Source: Achromobacter sp. RTa | Lineage (GTDB): Bacteria; Pseudomonadota; Gammaproteobacteria; Burkholderiales; Burkholderiaceae_B | Direction: 5' to 3' | DNA length: 64,000 bases | Assembly (NCBI RefSeq): GCF_000757485.1 | Contig: NZ_JPYO01000045.1 | Location: forward strand, 41,999 to 105,998 | In this document: positions 48,628-57,770 of the stretch, one piece after another | How the letters are laid out: the number at the start of each line of letters is the position of its first letter | How positions within the stretch are numbered: the stretch's first letter is position 1 | Position numbers and translations under genes: made by a program | Notes under the pieces: generated by a model | What the model was told of the DNA's origin: nothing | Seen by the model: only the letters and a program-made list of their open reading frames with translations | The model's database searches: none

Positions 48628-49593
48628 TTATTCCGGCTTGATGCCGGCCGCCTCGATGACGCCGCGCCACTTCCGGGTCTCGGATTCAATGTAGTCCTGC
48701 AATTCTTCCGGACGAGTGGCTTTGATCGTGATGGCTTTGTCTTCCAGCTTGCGGATGATGTCGGGCTTGGCCAGCGCTTTCTGCAAGGCGGAGCTCAGCA
48801 CCGATAGCCGGTCGGCCGGTATGCCGGCCGGGCCCATTACGCTGACCCAGGCGTCCACGCTCATGTTCTTCACGCCCAGCTCCTCGGCGGTGGGCACGTC
48901 GGGCAGTTCCTTGATGCGCGTCGTGCTGGTGATGGCCAGCGCCCGCACTTTGCCCGACTGCACCAGGCTCAGGGCGGCGGGCAGGTTGTCGAAACCGAGG
49001 TCGACGTGGCCGCCCATCAGTGCGGTCAACGCCGGGCCGCTGCCCGAGAAGGGAATGTGCTGCATATTCGAGCCGGTCAGGATCTTGAAGTATTCGCCGG
49101 TCATGTGCGGCGATGTGCCAGCCCCGGGGCTGGAATAGGACAGTTGCCGCTTCTTCGCATCGGCGATCAGCGCGCCCAGGTCCTGGTACTTCGAGCCGGC
49201 ATTGACCAGCACCAGATTGGTGTAGAAGCCAACCTCGCCGATCATGGTGAAATCCTTGATGGGGTCGAAATTCAGCTCTTTGCGCAGCAGCGGGTTGATC
49301 ACGTTGGTGGCTACGGTGCCCAGGAAGATGGTGTAGCCGTCCGGCTTGGAGTGGGCGACCGACGAGGCGCCGATGGTGCCGCCAGCGCCCGCCTTGTTCT
49401 CGACGACCACGGTCTGTCCCAGTTCGCGCGACAGGCCCTCGGCCAACACCCGCGCGACGATATCGGTCGAGCCGCCTGGCGGAAACCCGACCACGAAGCG
49501 GATGGGCTGTTCCGGAAAGGCCGCGGCGGCGGAGCCGCCCAGCGTGATGGCCAGCACGCTGGCCGTGGCGGCAATCCAGGTCTTGAATTTCAT
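48628..49593 (-). CDS. Bug-family (TctC) periplasmic substrate-binding protein
   Basis: 321 residues from the ATG at 49593, preceded by AGGAGG. Signal peptide MKFKTWIAATASVLAITLGG...AAA. The Bug signature RFVVGFPPGGSTDIVARVLAEGLSRELGQTVVVENKAGAGGTIG-type is present. Bug proteins bind carboxylates or related small molecules in the periplasm and are highly expanded in Bordetella and relatives, often without transport partners. Here it is the last gene of an operon with a CoA ligase and a thiolase-like gene, overlapping the ligase by 4 nt. Confidence 0.93.
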   Translation of the reverse strand: MKFKTWIAATASVLAITLGGSAAAAFPEQPIRFVVGFPPGGSTDIVARVLAEGLSRELGQTVVVENKAGAGGTIGASSVAHSKPDGYTIFLGTVATNVINPLLRKELNFDPIKDFTMIGEVGFYTNLVLVNAGSKYQDLGALIADAKKRQLSYSSPGAGTSPHMTGEYFKILTGSNMQHIPFSGSGPALTALMGGHVDLGFDNLPAALSLVQSGKVRALAITSTTRIKELPDVPTAEELGVKNMSVDAWVSVMGPAGIPADRLSVLSSALQKALAKPDIIRKLEDKAITIKATRPEELQDYIESETRKWRGVIEAAGIKPE

Positions 49594-51119
49594 GATCGAT
49601 GTTCCTCCTGCTGGCTCGCGTCGCGCAAGTCGTCGATGATTCGCCGCTTGTCGAGTTTGCCTAGTGTGTTTTTTGGAAAAGACTGCACGATATGGATGAT
49701 TTTGGGTGTCCGCACGGACCCCAATTGCTGCTTGCCGTAATCGATCAGCGCCTGGACGCTGACCGAGTCTGGCAGTACCGGCACGACCGCCATTTCGACG
49801 CGTTCGCCCCAGTAGTCGTCGGCGACGCCGAACACCACGCATTCGGCGACGCCTGGATGTTGCGCATAGGCGTTCTCGACGTCGGAGGGATAGACATTGA
49901 AGCCGCCGCTGATGATGACGTCTTTGGAACGGCCCTTGATGAACAGAAAGCCGCGTTCATCGATGAGGCCGATGTCGCCGGTGTGGAACCAGCCATCTTT
50001 CAATACGGCCGCTGTCTGCTCAGGCATGTTCAGGTAGCCCGACATCAGCAAGTCGCCGCTGGCGATGATTTCACCCAGGGTATTCGGGCTGGCGGTGGGC
50101 TGGCCGTCCTCGCCGACGACCGCGACCCGCGTCAGGGGGCCGACGCGGCCCGCGCTGCCGTGATTTTCCGGCCGGGAGCCCGTGGCGCCGTCCATGCCCG
50201 CGATGATGACCGGTGCTTCCGTCAGGCCATAGGTAACGCCCAGCACTGGGCCAAACGCCGCAATTGCCTGTGATAGCAGGGGAGCGGGGCACGGCGCGCC
50301 GCCATACAGCAGGTTGCGCAGCGCCGGCAGATGGCGCGCAGCGGCGCGTTGTGCCTGCACCAGCCGCTGGAGCAGCGTGGGAGGCACCCAGGTGGACGTT
50401 ATCCCATAGGTGTTCAGCAGGGCGTGCAGTTGCTCGGCAGTCGCCTTGCCGGCGATCACCAGGCAGCCGCCGGCATGCAATACCGGCAGCACGAACGTGC
50501 CCGCGCCATGCGTCATCGGCGGCGCCAGCAGGAAGCGTTCCTTGCTGTCGAAGCCATACACCATGGCCAGCGACGCCACCATGGTGTTGATACAGCGCAG
50601 CGACTGCAATACGGCTTTGGGCACGCCCGACGACCCGCCCGTGAACTTGATGGCGGCTATCTCGCCCGGATCCGGGTTGGAGCGCGATGGCGACTGGCCC
50701 GCGTATTCACGCGCCAGCGCGTCGGTCTGGAACTCGCGGCTCTCGTCGTTGCAGATGCGCAGGCCATGGTAGGAAGCAAGCAGCGCCTCGTATGCCGCGT
50801 CGTGCAATACGATATCGGGCGCGGCCGTCGCCAGTTGGCGGGCGATGTCCTGTTCGACTACGGTCGGCGTCAGCGGCACCAGCACGCCGCCGCAGGCGTA
50901 GGTGGCCAATATGCCCAGCAGCATTGCGTGCGAATTGCCGGCCAGCGTGGCGATCACCGGGCGAGGCTTGCCGGATAGCCGTTGCAGCGCGGCGGCCAGT
51001 GCCAGCGTCTGGCCGCGCAGCGCTTCGTAGGTATGGGCGTAGCCGGTGGCCGCATCGATCGCCGCGATGCGATCCGGGTGCCGCATGGCGGCATGCAGGA
51101 AAAAGTCGATGGGCTGCAT
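49590..51119 (-). CDS. AMP-forming acyl/aryl-CoA synthetase
   Basis: 509 residues from the ATG at 51119, 1 nt after the thiolase stop; a longer frame enters the thiolase gene. The AMP-binding core has IKFTGGSSGVPKAV, VTYGLTEAP, GWFHTGDIGLIDERG and the C-terminal KGRSKDVIISGGFNVYPSDVE and FPKNTLGKLDKRRI, where the second Lys is the adenylation residue. It activates a carboxylic acid to its CoA thioester. The substrate is unknown but is probably the ligand of the operon's binding protein. Confidence 0.92.
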   Translation of the reverse strand: MQPIDFFLHAAMRHPDRIAAIDAATGYAHTYEALRGQTLALAAALQRLSGKPRPVIATLAGNSHAMLLGILATYACGGVLVPLTPTVVEQDIARQLATAAPDIVLHDAAYEALLASYHGLRICNDESREFQTDALAREYAGQSPSRSNPDPGEIAAIKFTGGSSGVPKAVLQSLRCINTMVASLAMVYGFDSKERFLLAPPMTHGAGTFVLPVLHAGGCLVIAGKATAEQLHALLNTYGITSTWVPPTLLQRLVQAQRAAARHLPALRNLLYGGAPCPAPLLSQAIAAFGPVLGVTYGLTEAPVIIAGMDGATGSRPENHGSAGRVGPLTRVAVVGEDGQPTASPNTLGEIIASGDLLMSGYLNMPEQTAAVLKDGWFHTGDIGLIDERGFLFIKGRSKDVIISGGFNVYPSDVENAYAQHPGVAECVVFGVADDYWGERVEMAVVPVLPDSVSVQALIDYGKQQLGSVRTPKIIHIVQSFPKNTLGKLDKRRIIDDLRDASQQEEHRS

Positions 51120-51120
51120 G

Positions 51121-52368
51121 CTAGAGCCTGTTGCTGAGCACCGTGACCACGGCCGCCGCATCTTCGTAATGCAGGAAGCCGCCGCCGTTTTCGGCCACCG
51201 CGGTGCGGGCGCCCTGGACCTGGCGCGCTCCGGCTTCATGGCGCAGTTGCGTAACGAGCTCATGGATTTGCACCAGGCCGGTCGCGGCGATCGGGTGTCC
51301 TTTGGACACCAGCCCGCCCGATACGTTGACGGGGGTGATGCCGCCCAGGCTGGTTGCGCCGCTTTCGGTGTAAGGGCCGCCTTGGCCGCGGGGGCAAAGG
51401 CCCAGGTTTTCGATCTGCAGCAGTTCCGCGAAGCTGGAGGCATCATGCACTTCGGCCACGTCGATGTCCTGCGGCGTGATGTCGGCCATGGCATAGGCGC
51501 GCTTGGCAGCCAGATGCACGCAGTGCCGGTCCATATCGGCGATGTCGCGGATCACCGTGCTGGCCGCGCCGATGCCCGCGACCCTGACGGCCCGCTGCCT
51601 GCGCGCTTCGGACAAGGCGCGGCCGCTGGACAGCACGATGGCCGAAGCGCCGTCGGAAATGGGCGCGCACATTGCGCGCGTCAGTGGCCAGGCGATCTCG
51701 GGGGTGGCAAGCACTTCGTCGATGGACATATCGTTCTGGTACTGGGCCAGCGGGTTCATGGTCGAGTGCGCATGGTTCTTCGCTGCCGCGCTGGCGATCT
51801 GCCGCTGCGTGGTGCCGTATGCGCGCATATGCTGGCGCGCCATGGCCGCGTAGATGTCCATGAAAAAGCTCTGCGTATTCCAGGCGCCGGGAGAGTTCAG
51901 GCGCTGGCGGATATCGGGGTCGGTCTCCTGCTGGCAGAAGAAATCCCATGTCTGGCGCAGCAGATGTATGTCGGTGCCGCCGAAGAACGCGTTCATCATT
52001 TCGGTCTTCTTGTCCGGGTAGAACATCTTTTCCGCGCCGACCACCAGAACCGTGTCGAACATGCCCGATGCGATCGCCATGCAGGCGTTGAACAACCCGG
52101 AGCTGCTGCTGGCGCAGGCATTTTCGATATTGAAGACGGGGATGCCGCTTACCCCCATCGCGTTCAGCGCGCATTGGCCGCGGATCGAATTCTGTTTTTC
52201 CATTTGGCCCTGGCGCACGTTGGAAAACCATGCCGCCTGCATGTCCGCCAGTTCATGGCCGCTGTCGGCCAGGGCATTGTTGACGGCTTGCTCGGTCAAT
52301 TGCTTGACTGAGAGGTCCGGATGGCGGCCAAGCGGGGTGTGGGCGATGCCGGTGATATAGACGTTCAT
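51121..52368 (-). CDS. Thiolase-like (SCP2/lipid-transfer type) enzyme
   Basis: 415 residues. The thiolase nucleophile Cys is in NACASSSSGLF, and GGLVSKGHPIAATG carries the catalytic His. The EVHDASSFAE motif replaces NEAF of ordinary thiolases, as in SCP2-type proteins. The C-terminal Cys of true thiolases (CxG) is missing: the end reads ENGGGFLHYEDAAAV. Such proteins may be thiolases with altered chemistry or retro-aldolases that need a DUF35 partner; none is adjacent. It probably acts on the product of the adjacent CoA ligase. Confidence 0.88.
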   Translation of the reverse strand: MNVYITGIAHTPLGRHPDLSVKQLTEQAVNNALADSGHELADMQAAWFSNVRQGQMEKQNSIRGQCALNAMGVSGIPVFNIENACASSSSGLFNACMAIASGMFDTVLVVGAEKMFYPDKKTEMMNAFFGGTDIHLLRQTWDFFCQQETDPDIRQRLNSPGAWNTQSFFMDIYAAMARQHMRAYGTTQRQIASAAAKNHAHSTMNPLAQYQNDMSIDEVLATPEIAWPLTRAMCAPISDGASAIVLSSGRALSEARRQRAVRVAGIGAASTVIRDIADMDRHCVHLAAKRAYAMADITPQDIDVAEVHDASSFAELLQIENLGLCPRGQGGPYTESGATSLGGITPVNVSGGLVSKGHPIAATGLVQIHELVTQLRHEAGARQVQGARTAVAENGGGFLHYEDAAAVVTVLSNRL

Positions 52369-52458
52369 GATGGGTGTGGGCAGCTGGTCGATGAGTGGCT
52401 CTATTCTGCGTGGCCGGCCTTTCCGTATTAACCCCTGCTTACCCGTGAAAAAGAGGAT

Positions 52459-52481
52459 AAAGTTTCGGTATATGAAACTTT
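52459..52481. promoter_or_regulatory. IclR-type palindromic operator
   Basis: AAAGTTTC (52459-52466), 7-nt centre GGTATAT, GAAACTTT (52474-52481): perfect 8-bp arms between the divergent thiolase-like gene and the IclR gene. Likely the binding site of the adjacent IclR protein, controlling both directions. Confidence 0.7.
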
Positions 52482-52505
52482 TTGCCTAGCATGGGTCCGG
52501 ACGAT

Positions 52506-53252
52506 ATGACGCAATCCTCCAGCATCCAGAAGGCGCTGCGAGTGCTCAAGACTGTGCAGCGCCATCACGAAGAAGGTCTGCGGCTTACGGACGTATGCCG
52601 GGAGCAGGGCTTGGAAAAGCCGACGGCGCTGCGCCTGTTGCGGGAACTGCTGGCGCAGGGGCTGGTGTCCCGCAACGCGCGCAGCAAGAAGTACTACCTT
52701 GGCGACTATTGCCGGAAACTCGGGGAGTCGCTGGCTGCGCAGTCCTCGCTGTCCACGCGCTACGGGCCCTTGCTGCGCCGCATCTCCGACCGGACCGAGG
52801 ACGCCAGCTTCCTGGTGATCCTGCAAGACCTGGATACCCTGTGCATCGGGCGGGAAGTGGGCGCCTATCCCATTCAAGCGTTGGCCATCCCGGTCGGCAA
52901 CCGCCAACCCATCGGCGTGGGCGCAGGCGGCCTGGCCATGCTGGCGAGCTTCGACGAAGACGTCACGGAGCGCTACCTCAACGTCAACAAGGCCCGCTTT
53001 CTCAAGTACAAGTCGCTCACGCTGGATGAGCTGCGCATGCGAATTGCCCGCGCGCGCAAGCGCGGCTACGCCGTGATAGGCAGCCACGCGGTCAGCAAGG
53101 TGACCGGCGTGGGCGTCACGCTGAAGAATAAGGAAGGCGATGTGCTGGGCGGCATCAGTGTCGCGGCGCTGGACAATCGCATGACGCAAAAGCGCCAGGA
53201 AGCTGTTGCCCAAATCATCCGCGAAGAGATGAACCGGTTCCTGGACAGGTAG
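52506..53252 (+). CDS. IclR-family transcriptional regulator
   Basis: 248 residues from the ATG at 52506 (MTQSSSIQKALRVLKTVQ); ATGs a few codons upstream are possible. The N-terminal winged helix (GLRLTDVCREQGLEKPTALRLLRELLAQGLVSRN) and the IclR ligand domain (ISDRTEDASFLVILQDLDTLCIGREVGAYPIQALAIPVGNRQPIGVGAGGLAML) are standard. It probably senses an acid or CoA derivative and controls the divergent ligase-thiolase operon. Confidence 0.92.
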   Translation: MTQSSSIQKALRVLKTVQRHHEEGLRLTDVCREQGLEKPTALRLLRELLAQGLVSRNARSKKYYLGDYCRKLGESLAAQSSLSTRYGPLLRRISDRTEDASFLVILQDLDTLCIGREVGAYPIQALAIPVGNRQPIGVGAGGLAMLASFDEDVTERYLNVNKARFLKYKSLTLDELRMRIARARKRGYAVIGSHAVSKVTGVGVTLKNKEGDVLGGISVAALDNRMTQKRQEAVAQIIREEMNRFLDR

Positions 53253-53345
53253 CCTCCGCGGACGACGGGCGGCGCAAGAAAGCAGAAGCGCCCACCGGGC
53301 GGCTGGGCCCTGCGAGGGGCCCGGCCGCAAATGGGGACCCAAGCA

Positions 53346-53369
53346 AAACGGGACCCGAAGGTCCCGTTT
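53346..53369 (-). terminator. Terminator of the aromatic aminotransferase
   Basis: AAACGGGACC (53346-53355), CGAA, GGTCCCGTTT (53360-53369). On the minus strand the stem ends in GTTTTGC. A GC-rich hairpin also follows the IclR gene (about 53310-53330). Confidence 0.7.
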
Positions 53370-53409
53370 CTGGAGGCGGGCCCCGTGAGGGGCCGTGCGC
53401 GGCGGCCGG

Positions 53410-54609
53410 TTACAGCACCGCGGCGATGCTCGCGGCGACCTTGTCGATGTTGCCGCTGTTCAGCGCGGCGACGCAGATGCGGCCGCTGGACACGGCGTAG
53501 ACGCCGTGCTCTTCGCGCAGGCGGTCCACTTGCGCGGAGGTCAGGCCCGAGTACGAGAACATGCCGCGCTGGCGCAGCACGAAGCTGAAGTCCTGTTTGC
53601 CGCCGTGTTCCTGGATCTTTTCGACCAGCTGCTTGCGCATCAGGCGGATGCGGTCGCGCATGCCGGCCAGTTCCTCTTCCCACATGGCGAAGAGTTCAGG
53701 CGAGTTCAGGACCGTCGACACCACCGTGCCGCCATGGGTGGGCGGGTTGGAGTAGTTGGTGCGGATCACGCGCTTGAGCTGGCTCAGCACGCGGGCGGCT
53801 TCGTCCTTGCTGCCAGCCACCACGGTCAGCGCGCCGACGCGCTCGCCATACAGGGAGAACGACTTCGAGAATGAGGAGCTGATGAACATGGTCAGGTCCA
53901 GGTCGGCGAACATGCGCACGACCGCGGCGTCTTCCGTCAAGCCATCGCCGAAGCCCTGGTAGGCGATGTCCAGGAACGGCACCAGGTTGTTTTCCTTGAC
54001 CACGGCGGCGATCTGCTTCCATTGGTCCATGGTGGGATCCACGCCCGTCGGGTTGTGGCAGCAGGCGTGCAGCACGACCACGGTCTTGGCCGGAGCGGCC
54101 TTCAGGTCCGCCAGCATGGCGTCGAAGTCCAGGCCGCGGGTGGCGGCGTCATAGTAGGCGTAGGTGCCGACCTCGAACCCGGCGCGCTCGAACAGCGCGC
54201 GGTGGTTTTCCCAGCTGGGGTTGCTGATCAGGACCTTGGAGGAGGGGAGCAACTGGCGCAGGAAGTCGGCGCCGATCTTGAGCGCGCCCGTGCCGCCCAG
54301 GGCCTGGGTGGTCAGCACGCGGCCGGCGGCGGCCAGCGCGGAATCCTTGCCCAGCAGCAGGGCCTGCGCGCCCGCGTTGTAGCCGGCGATGCCTTCGATC
54401 GGCAGGTAGCCGCGGGCGGCGGCGGCCTCGATACGGGCGGTTTCAGCCTTGCGGACTGCGCCCAGCAGGGGGATGCGGCCCTGATCGTCGTAGTACACGC
54501 CCACGCCCAGATTGACTTTACCGGGACGCGTATCGGCGTTGTATTGTTCGTTCAGGCCAAGAATGGGGTCGCGCGGTGCGAGTTCGACGGAATCGAAAAG
54601 GGTGCTCAT
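53410..54609 (-). CDS. tyrB: Aromatic-amino-acid / aspartate aminotransferase
   Basis: 399 residues from the ATG at 54609 ([23 protein letters not shown]); a longer frame upstream has no support. The fold-type I subgroup Ia aminotransferase pattern is clear: [32 protein letters not shown], the PLP Lys in [18 protein letters not shown], and the C-terminal Arg in [13 protein letters not shown]. It could be TyrB or AspC; both share this sequence type. It is divergent from uvrB with 75 nt between. Confidence 0.88.
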   Translation of the reverse strand: MSTLFDSVELAPRDPILGLNEQYNADTRPGKVNLGVGVYYDDQGRIPLLGAVRKAETARIEAAAARGYLPIEGIAGYNAGAQALLLGKDSALAAAGRVLTTQALGGTGALKIGADFLRQLLPSSKVLISNPSWENHRALFERAGFEVGTYAYYDAATRGLDFDAMLADLKAAPAKTVVVLHACCHNPTGVDPTMDQWKQIAAVVKENNLVPFLDIAYQGFGDGLTEDAAVVRMFADLDLTMFISSSFSKSFSLYGERVGALTVVAGSKDEAARVLSQLKRVIRTNYSNPPTHGGTVVSTVLNSPELFAMWEEELAGMRDRIRLMRKQLVEKIQEHGGKQDFSFVLRQRGMFSYSGLTSAQVDRLREEHGVYAVSSGRICVAALNSGNIDKVAASIAAVL

Positions 54610-54684
54610 GGGAGTCTGATGAGGTGGGTGGACGCAGTACGGAGTGCTGTGGATAATGGGGGGTTTACCCTGGAACAGTCTAGC

Positions 54685-56835
54685 ATGTCTAAACGCGCAA
54701 TAGACCCGAGCGCAGTAGACCCAAGCGCAATAGACCCGATCGCGGAAGATCCCGCGCTCCGGGGCGAAGGCGCGCCCGCGGTATCGGCGGAAGCCCCGCC
54801 CGGAACCTCGGCGGCGGGCGGCTTTGTCGATTTCCCGGGCAGCCCGTTCCATCTCTACCAGCCTTATCCGCCGGCGGGCGACCAGCCTGCCGCCATCGAA
54901 GGCCTGGCCCAGGGGATGCAGGACGGCCTGATGTTCCAGACGCTCCTGGGCGTCACGGGGTCGGGCAAGACCTACACCATGGCCAACGTGATCGCGCGCC
55001 TGGGGCGTCCGGCGCTGGTGCTGGCCCCCAACAAGACGCTGGCCGCCCAGCTCTACGCCGAGATGCGGGAGTTCTTCCCCAAGAACGCGGTCGAGTACTT
55101 TGTTTCATACTACGACTACTACCAGCCCGAGGCCTATGTGCCGACGCGCGACCTGTTCATCGAGAAGGACTCGTCCATCAACGAGCATATCGAGCAGATG
55201 CGCCTGTCGGCCACCAAGAGCCTGCTGGAGCGGCGGGATACGATCATCGTGGGCACGGTCTCGTGCATCTACGGTATCGGCAACCCCGGCGACTACCACG
55301 CCATGGTGCTCATCCTGCGCGCCGGCGACCAGATCTCGCGCCGCGAGATCCTGGCCCGCCTGGTCGCCATGCAGTACACCCGCAACGACGCCGATTTCAC
55401 GCGCGGGACGTTCCGGGTGCGGGGCGAGACGATCGACATCTTCCCGGCCGAAAGCCCGGAGCTGGCGCTGCGCCTGACGCTGTTCGACGACGAGGTCGAA
55501 AGCCTGGAGCTGTTCGACCCCCTGACGGGCCGCATCCGCCAGAAACTGCCGCGATTCACCGTGTACCCGGGCTCGCATTACGTGACGCCGCGGGATACGG
55601 TGCTGCGCGCCATTGAAACCATCAAGGAAGAACTGTGCGAGCGCATAAAGCGCTTCACGGACGATGGCCACTTGGTCGAGGCCCAGCGGCTCGAGCAGCG
55701 CACCCGCTTCGACCTGGAGATGCTGCAGGAACTGGGCTTCTGCAAAGGCATCGAAAACTACTCCCGCCACCTGTCTGGCGCGGCCCCTGGCGAACCGCCG
55801 CCCACGCTGATCGACTACCTGCCGGCCGATGCGCTCATGTTCATCGACGAAAGCCACGTCACCATCGGGCAATTGGGCGGCATGTACCGCGGCGACCGCG
55901 CGCGCAAGGAAACGTTGGTGCAATACGGCTTCCGGCTGCCCTCGGCGCTGGATAACCGGCCGTTGAAGCTCGAGGAATTCGAGGCCCGGATGCGACAGTG
56001 CGTATTCGTGTCGGCCACGCCGGCGGCCTACGAGAAGGAACACGCCGACAATGTCGTCGAGCAGGTCGTGCGGCCCACCGGCCTGGTCGATCCGCTGGTC
56101 GAGGTGCTGCCGGCGCGCACGCAGGTGGACGATCTGCTCGGCCGGATCAATGAGCGCGTGGGGCAGGGCGAGCGCGTGCTGGTCACCACCCTGACCAAGC
56201 GCATGGCTGAGGACCTGACGGACTTCCTGAGCGAGCACGGCGTGCGGGTGCGCTACCTGCACTCCGACATCGACACGGTGGAGCGCGTCGAGATCATCCG
56301 CGACCTGCGCCTGGGCACGTTCGACGTGCTGGTGGGGATCAACCTGCTGCGCGAGGGCCTGGATATTCCTGAAGTGTCCCTCGTTGCCATCCTGGACGCC
56401 GACAAGGAGGGCTTCCTGCGTTCGGAGCGCAGCCTGATCCAGACCATCGGGCGGGCGGCGCGCAACCTGAACGGCCACGCCATCCTCTATGCCGACCGCA
56501 TCACCGATTCGATGCAGCGCGCCATCGAGGAAACCAGCCGCCGCCGGAACAAGCAGCTGCAGTTCAATACCGACCACGGCATCACGGCGCGCGGCGTGCA
56601 GAAGGCCGTGCGCGAGCTGATCGACGGTATTGTCGCGCCCGCCCAGCACGACGCGCTGGAGGCGGCGGTGCCGGCTGAGTTCATGAAGGACGAAAAGGCC
56701 ATGGCGCGCGAGATCAAGCGCCTTGAGAAGCTGATGATGGACCATGCCCGCAACCTGGAATTCGAGCAGGCCGCGGCGGCGCGGGACGCCTTGACGGCCT
56801 TGAAGCAGCGCGTACTGCTGGACGGCGCCACCTAG
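54685..56835 (+). CDS. uvrB: Excinuclease ABC subunit B
   Basis: 716 residues from the ATG at 54685. Helicase motifs are standard ([15 protein letters not shown]alker [28 protein letters not shown] beta-hairpin; [45 protein letters not shown]). The UVR motif near the C-terminus ([16 protein letters not shown]) binds UvrC. The first 45 residues, before [13 protein letters not shown], are an extension with IDPSA repeats. It acts in nucleotide excision repair. No SOS box is seen upstream. Confidence 0.97.
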   Translation: MSKRAIDPSAVDPSAIDPIAEDPALRGEGAPAVSAEAPPGTSAAGGFVDFPGSPFHLYQPYPPAGDQPAAIEGLAQGMQDGLMFQTLLGVTGSGKTYTMANVIARLGRPALVLAPNKTLAAQLYAEMREFFPKNAVEYFVSYYDYYQPEAYVPTRDLFIEKDSSINEHIEQMRLSATKSLLERRDTIIVGTVSCIYGIGNPGDYHAMVLILRAGDQISRREILARLVAMQYTRNDADFTRGTFRVRGETIDIFPAESPELALRLTLFDDEVESLELFDPLTGRIRQKLPRFTVYPGSHYVTPRDTVLRAIETIKEELCERIKRFTDDGHLVEAQRLEQRTRFDLEMLQELGFCKGIENYSRHLSGAAPGEPPPTLIDYLPADALMFIDESHVTIGQLGGMYRGDRARKETLVQYGFRLPSALDNRPLKLEEFEARMRQCVFVSATPAAYEKEHADNVVEQVVRPTGLVDPLVEVLPARTQVDDLLGRINERVGQGERVLVTTLTKRMAEDLTDFLSEHGVRVRYLHSDIDTVERVEIIRDLRLGTFDVLVGINLLREGLDIPEVSLVAILDADKEGFLRSERSLIQTIGRAARNLNGHAILYADRITDSMQRAIEETSRRRNKQLQFNTDHGITARGVQKAVRELIDGIVAPAQHDALEAAVPAEFMKDEKAMAREIKRLEKLMMDHARNLEFEQAAAARDALTALKQRVLLDGAT
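54697..54741 (+). repeat. Three 15-bp tandem repeats in the uvrB 5' coding region
   Basis: GCAATAGACCCGAGC, GCAGTAGACCCAAGC and GCAATAGACCCGATC follow each other in frame and encode [10 protein letters not shown] and AIDPI. They lie in the N-terminal extension, which is not conserved in other UvrB proteins. Confidence 0.9.
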
Positions 56836-57084
56836 CGGCATGCACGTATCCTGGTGTGTCTTTTTGCTGACACATTGCTGAATTGTCTAGGCATCTGCTG
56901 CGCTGCAATTGCGTTGTCGCAATCCGGGCGATTATCTCGGCCCGGACTTCCTGAATTACATTTGATTGTTAATGCAAGTCATTGAATTGAATGAAAAATT
57001 CACGGGGACACATTTGCCTGAACCCAATTGCGCAGACGCAAAAAAAGCTTGCCTTATCTCGGGTTTTCCCGCACACTTACTTCC
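56836..57084 (+). other. Intergenic region between uvrB and the phosphatase gene
   Basis: No gene. The centre is AT-richer (about 56960-57005), and the right end has CTTATC-like promoter sequence, but nothing specific can be supported. Confidence 0.35.
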
Positions 57085-57576
57085 ATGATGACCAAGGTAC
57101 TTTTCGTTTGCATGGGCAATATCTGTCGCTCGCCGAGCGCAGAGGGCGTGTTTCGCCATTTGGTGAACGACGCGGGTTTGGGCGATGTGGTTCGCATCGA
57201 CTCCGCGGGCACGCACGCGTTTCACATCGGCGAGGCGCCTGATGCCCGGGCGCAGGCCGCAGCGCGCAAGCGCGGCTACGAGATCACGCACTGCGAAGCG
57301 CGTCAGGTCACCGCGGAAGATTTCCGCGATTTCGACCTGATCCTCGCCATGGATTGGGACAACCTGTCCGCCATGCAGCAGCAGTGCCCCAAGGCCTACC
57401 AGCACAAGCTGATGCTGCTGATGCGCTTTGCCAACGAGTTCGAGGAGGCCACCGTGCCCGATCCCTACTATGGCGGGGCGGACGGCTTCGGCAAAGTGCT
57501 CGACTACCTCGAAGACGCCTGTCAGGGTGTTCTCGAGCTGGTGCGCAAGCGCGCCACCCAGTACCAGGCGGCCTGA
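57085..57576 (+). CDS. Low-molecular-weight protein-tyrosine phosphatase
   Basis: 163 residues from the ATG at 57085; the next codon is also ATG. The P-loop VCMGNICRSPSAEGVF (C-X5-R-S) is at the N-terminus, and the general acid Asp is in VPDPYYGG near residue 128. It removes phosphate from tyrosine residues, often in capsule or exopolysaccharide control. No matching tyrosine kinase lies nearby. It precedes the isc operon, which has its own promoter. Confidence 0.95.
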   Translation: MMTKVLFVCMGNICRSPSAEGVFRHLVNDAGLGDVVRIDSAGTHAFHIGEAPDARAQAAARKRGYEITHCEARQVTAEDFRDFDLILAMDWDNLSAMQQQCPKAYQHKLMLLMRFANEFEEATVPDPYYGGADGFGKVLDYLEDACQGVLELVRKRATQYQAA

Positions 57577-57633
57577 TCCGCTGCTGCGGTGGAGCCGTCG
57601 GCGTGCGGTTCCCGAAGGTGCCTGGCAGTAAAG

Positions 57634-57658
57634 AAACCGCGCGGATGCGCGGTTTTTT
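57634..57658 (+). terminator. Terminator after the phosphatase gene
   Basis: AAACCGCGC (57634-57642), GGAT, GCGCGGTTT (57647-57655), then T. Confidence 0.92.
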
Positions 57659-57666
57659 CTAGCCAG

Positions 57667-57721
57667 GAGCCATACCAAATTAGTCGGGAATAGGCTATAC
57701 TTGAGCCAATTACTCGGGTAT
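57667..57721 (+). promoter_or_regulatory. IscR binding sites and promoter of the isc operon
   Basis: The 25 bases at 57697-57721 match the E. coli IscR type 1 consensus (ATASYYGACTR-WWW-YAGTCRRSTAT) at about 21 positions. A second, weaker copy sits 30 bp upstream (57667-57691), with the right half TAGTCGGGAAT intact. TATACT (57696-57701) is a likely -10 inside this region, so cluster-loaded IscR would repress its own operon. Confidence 0.75.
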
Positions 57722-57770
57722 TGGCCGCTGGATTCGCTGGCGGTCATTGCCGAATCACAGGGAACCTACC

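Noticed and set aside
54610-54684. SOS box for uvrB
   Set aside because: No CTGT-N8-ACAG is found; CTGT and ACAG are present but far too widely spaced.
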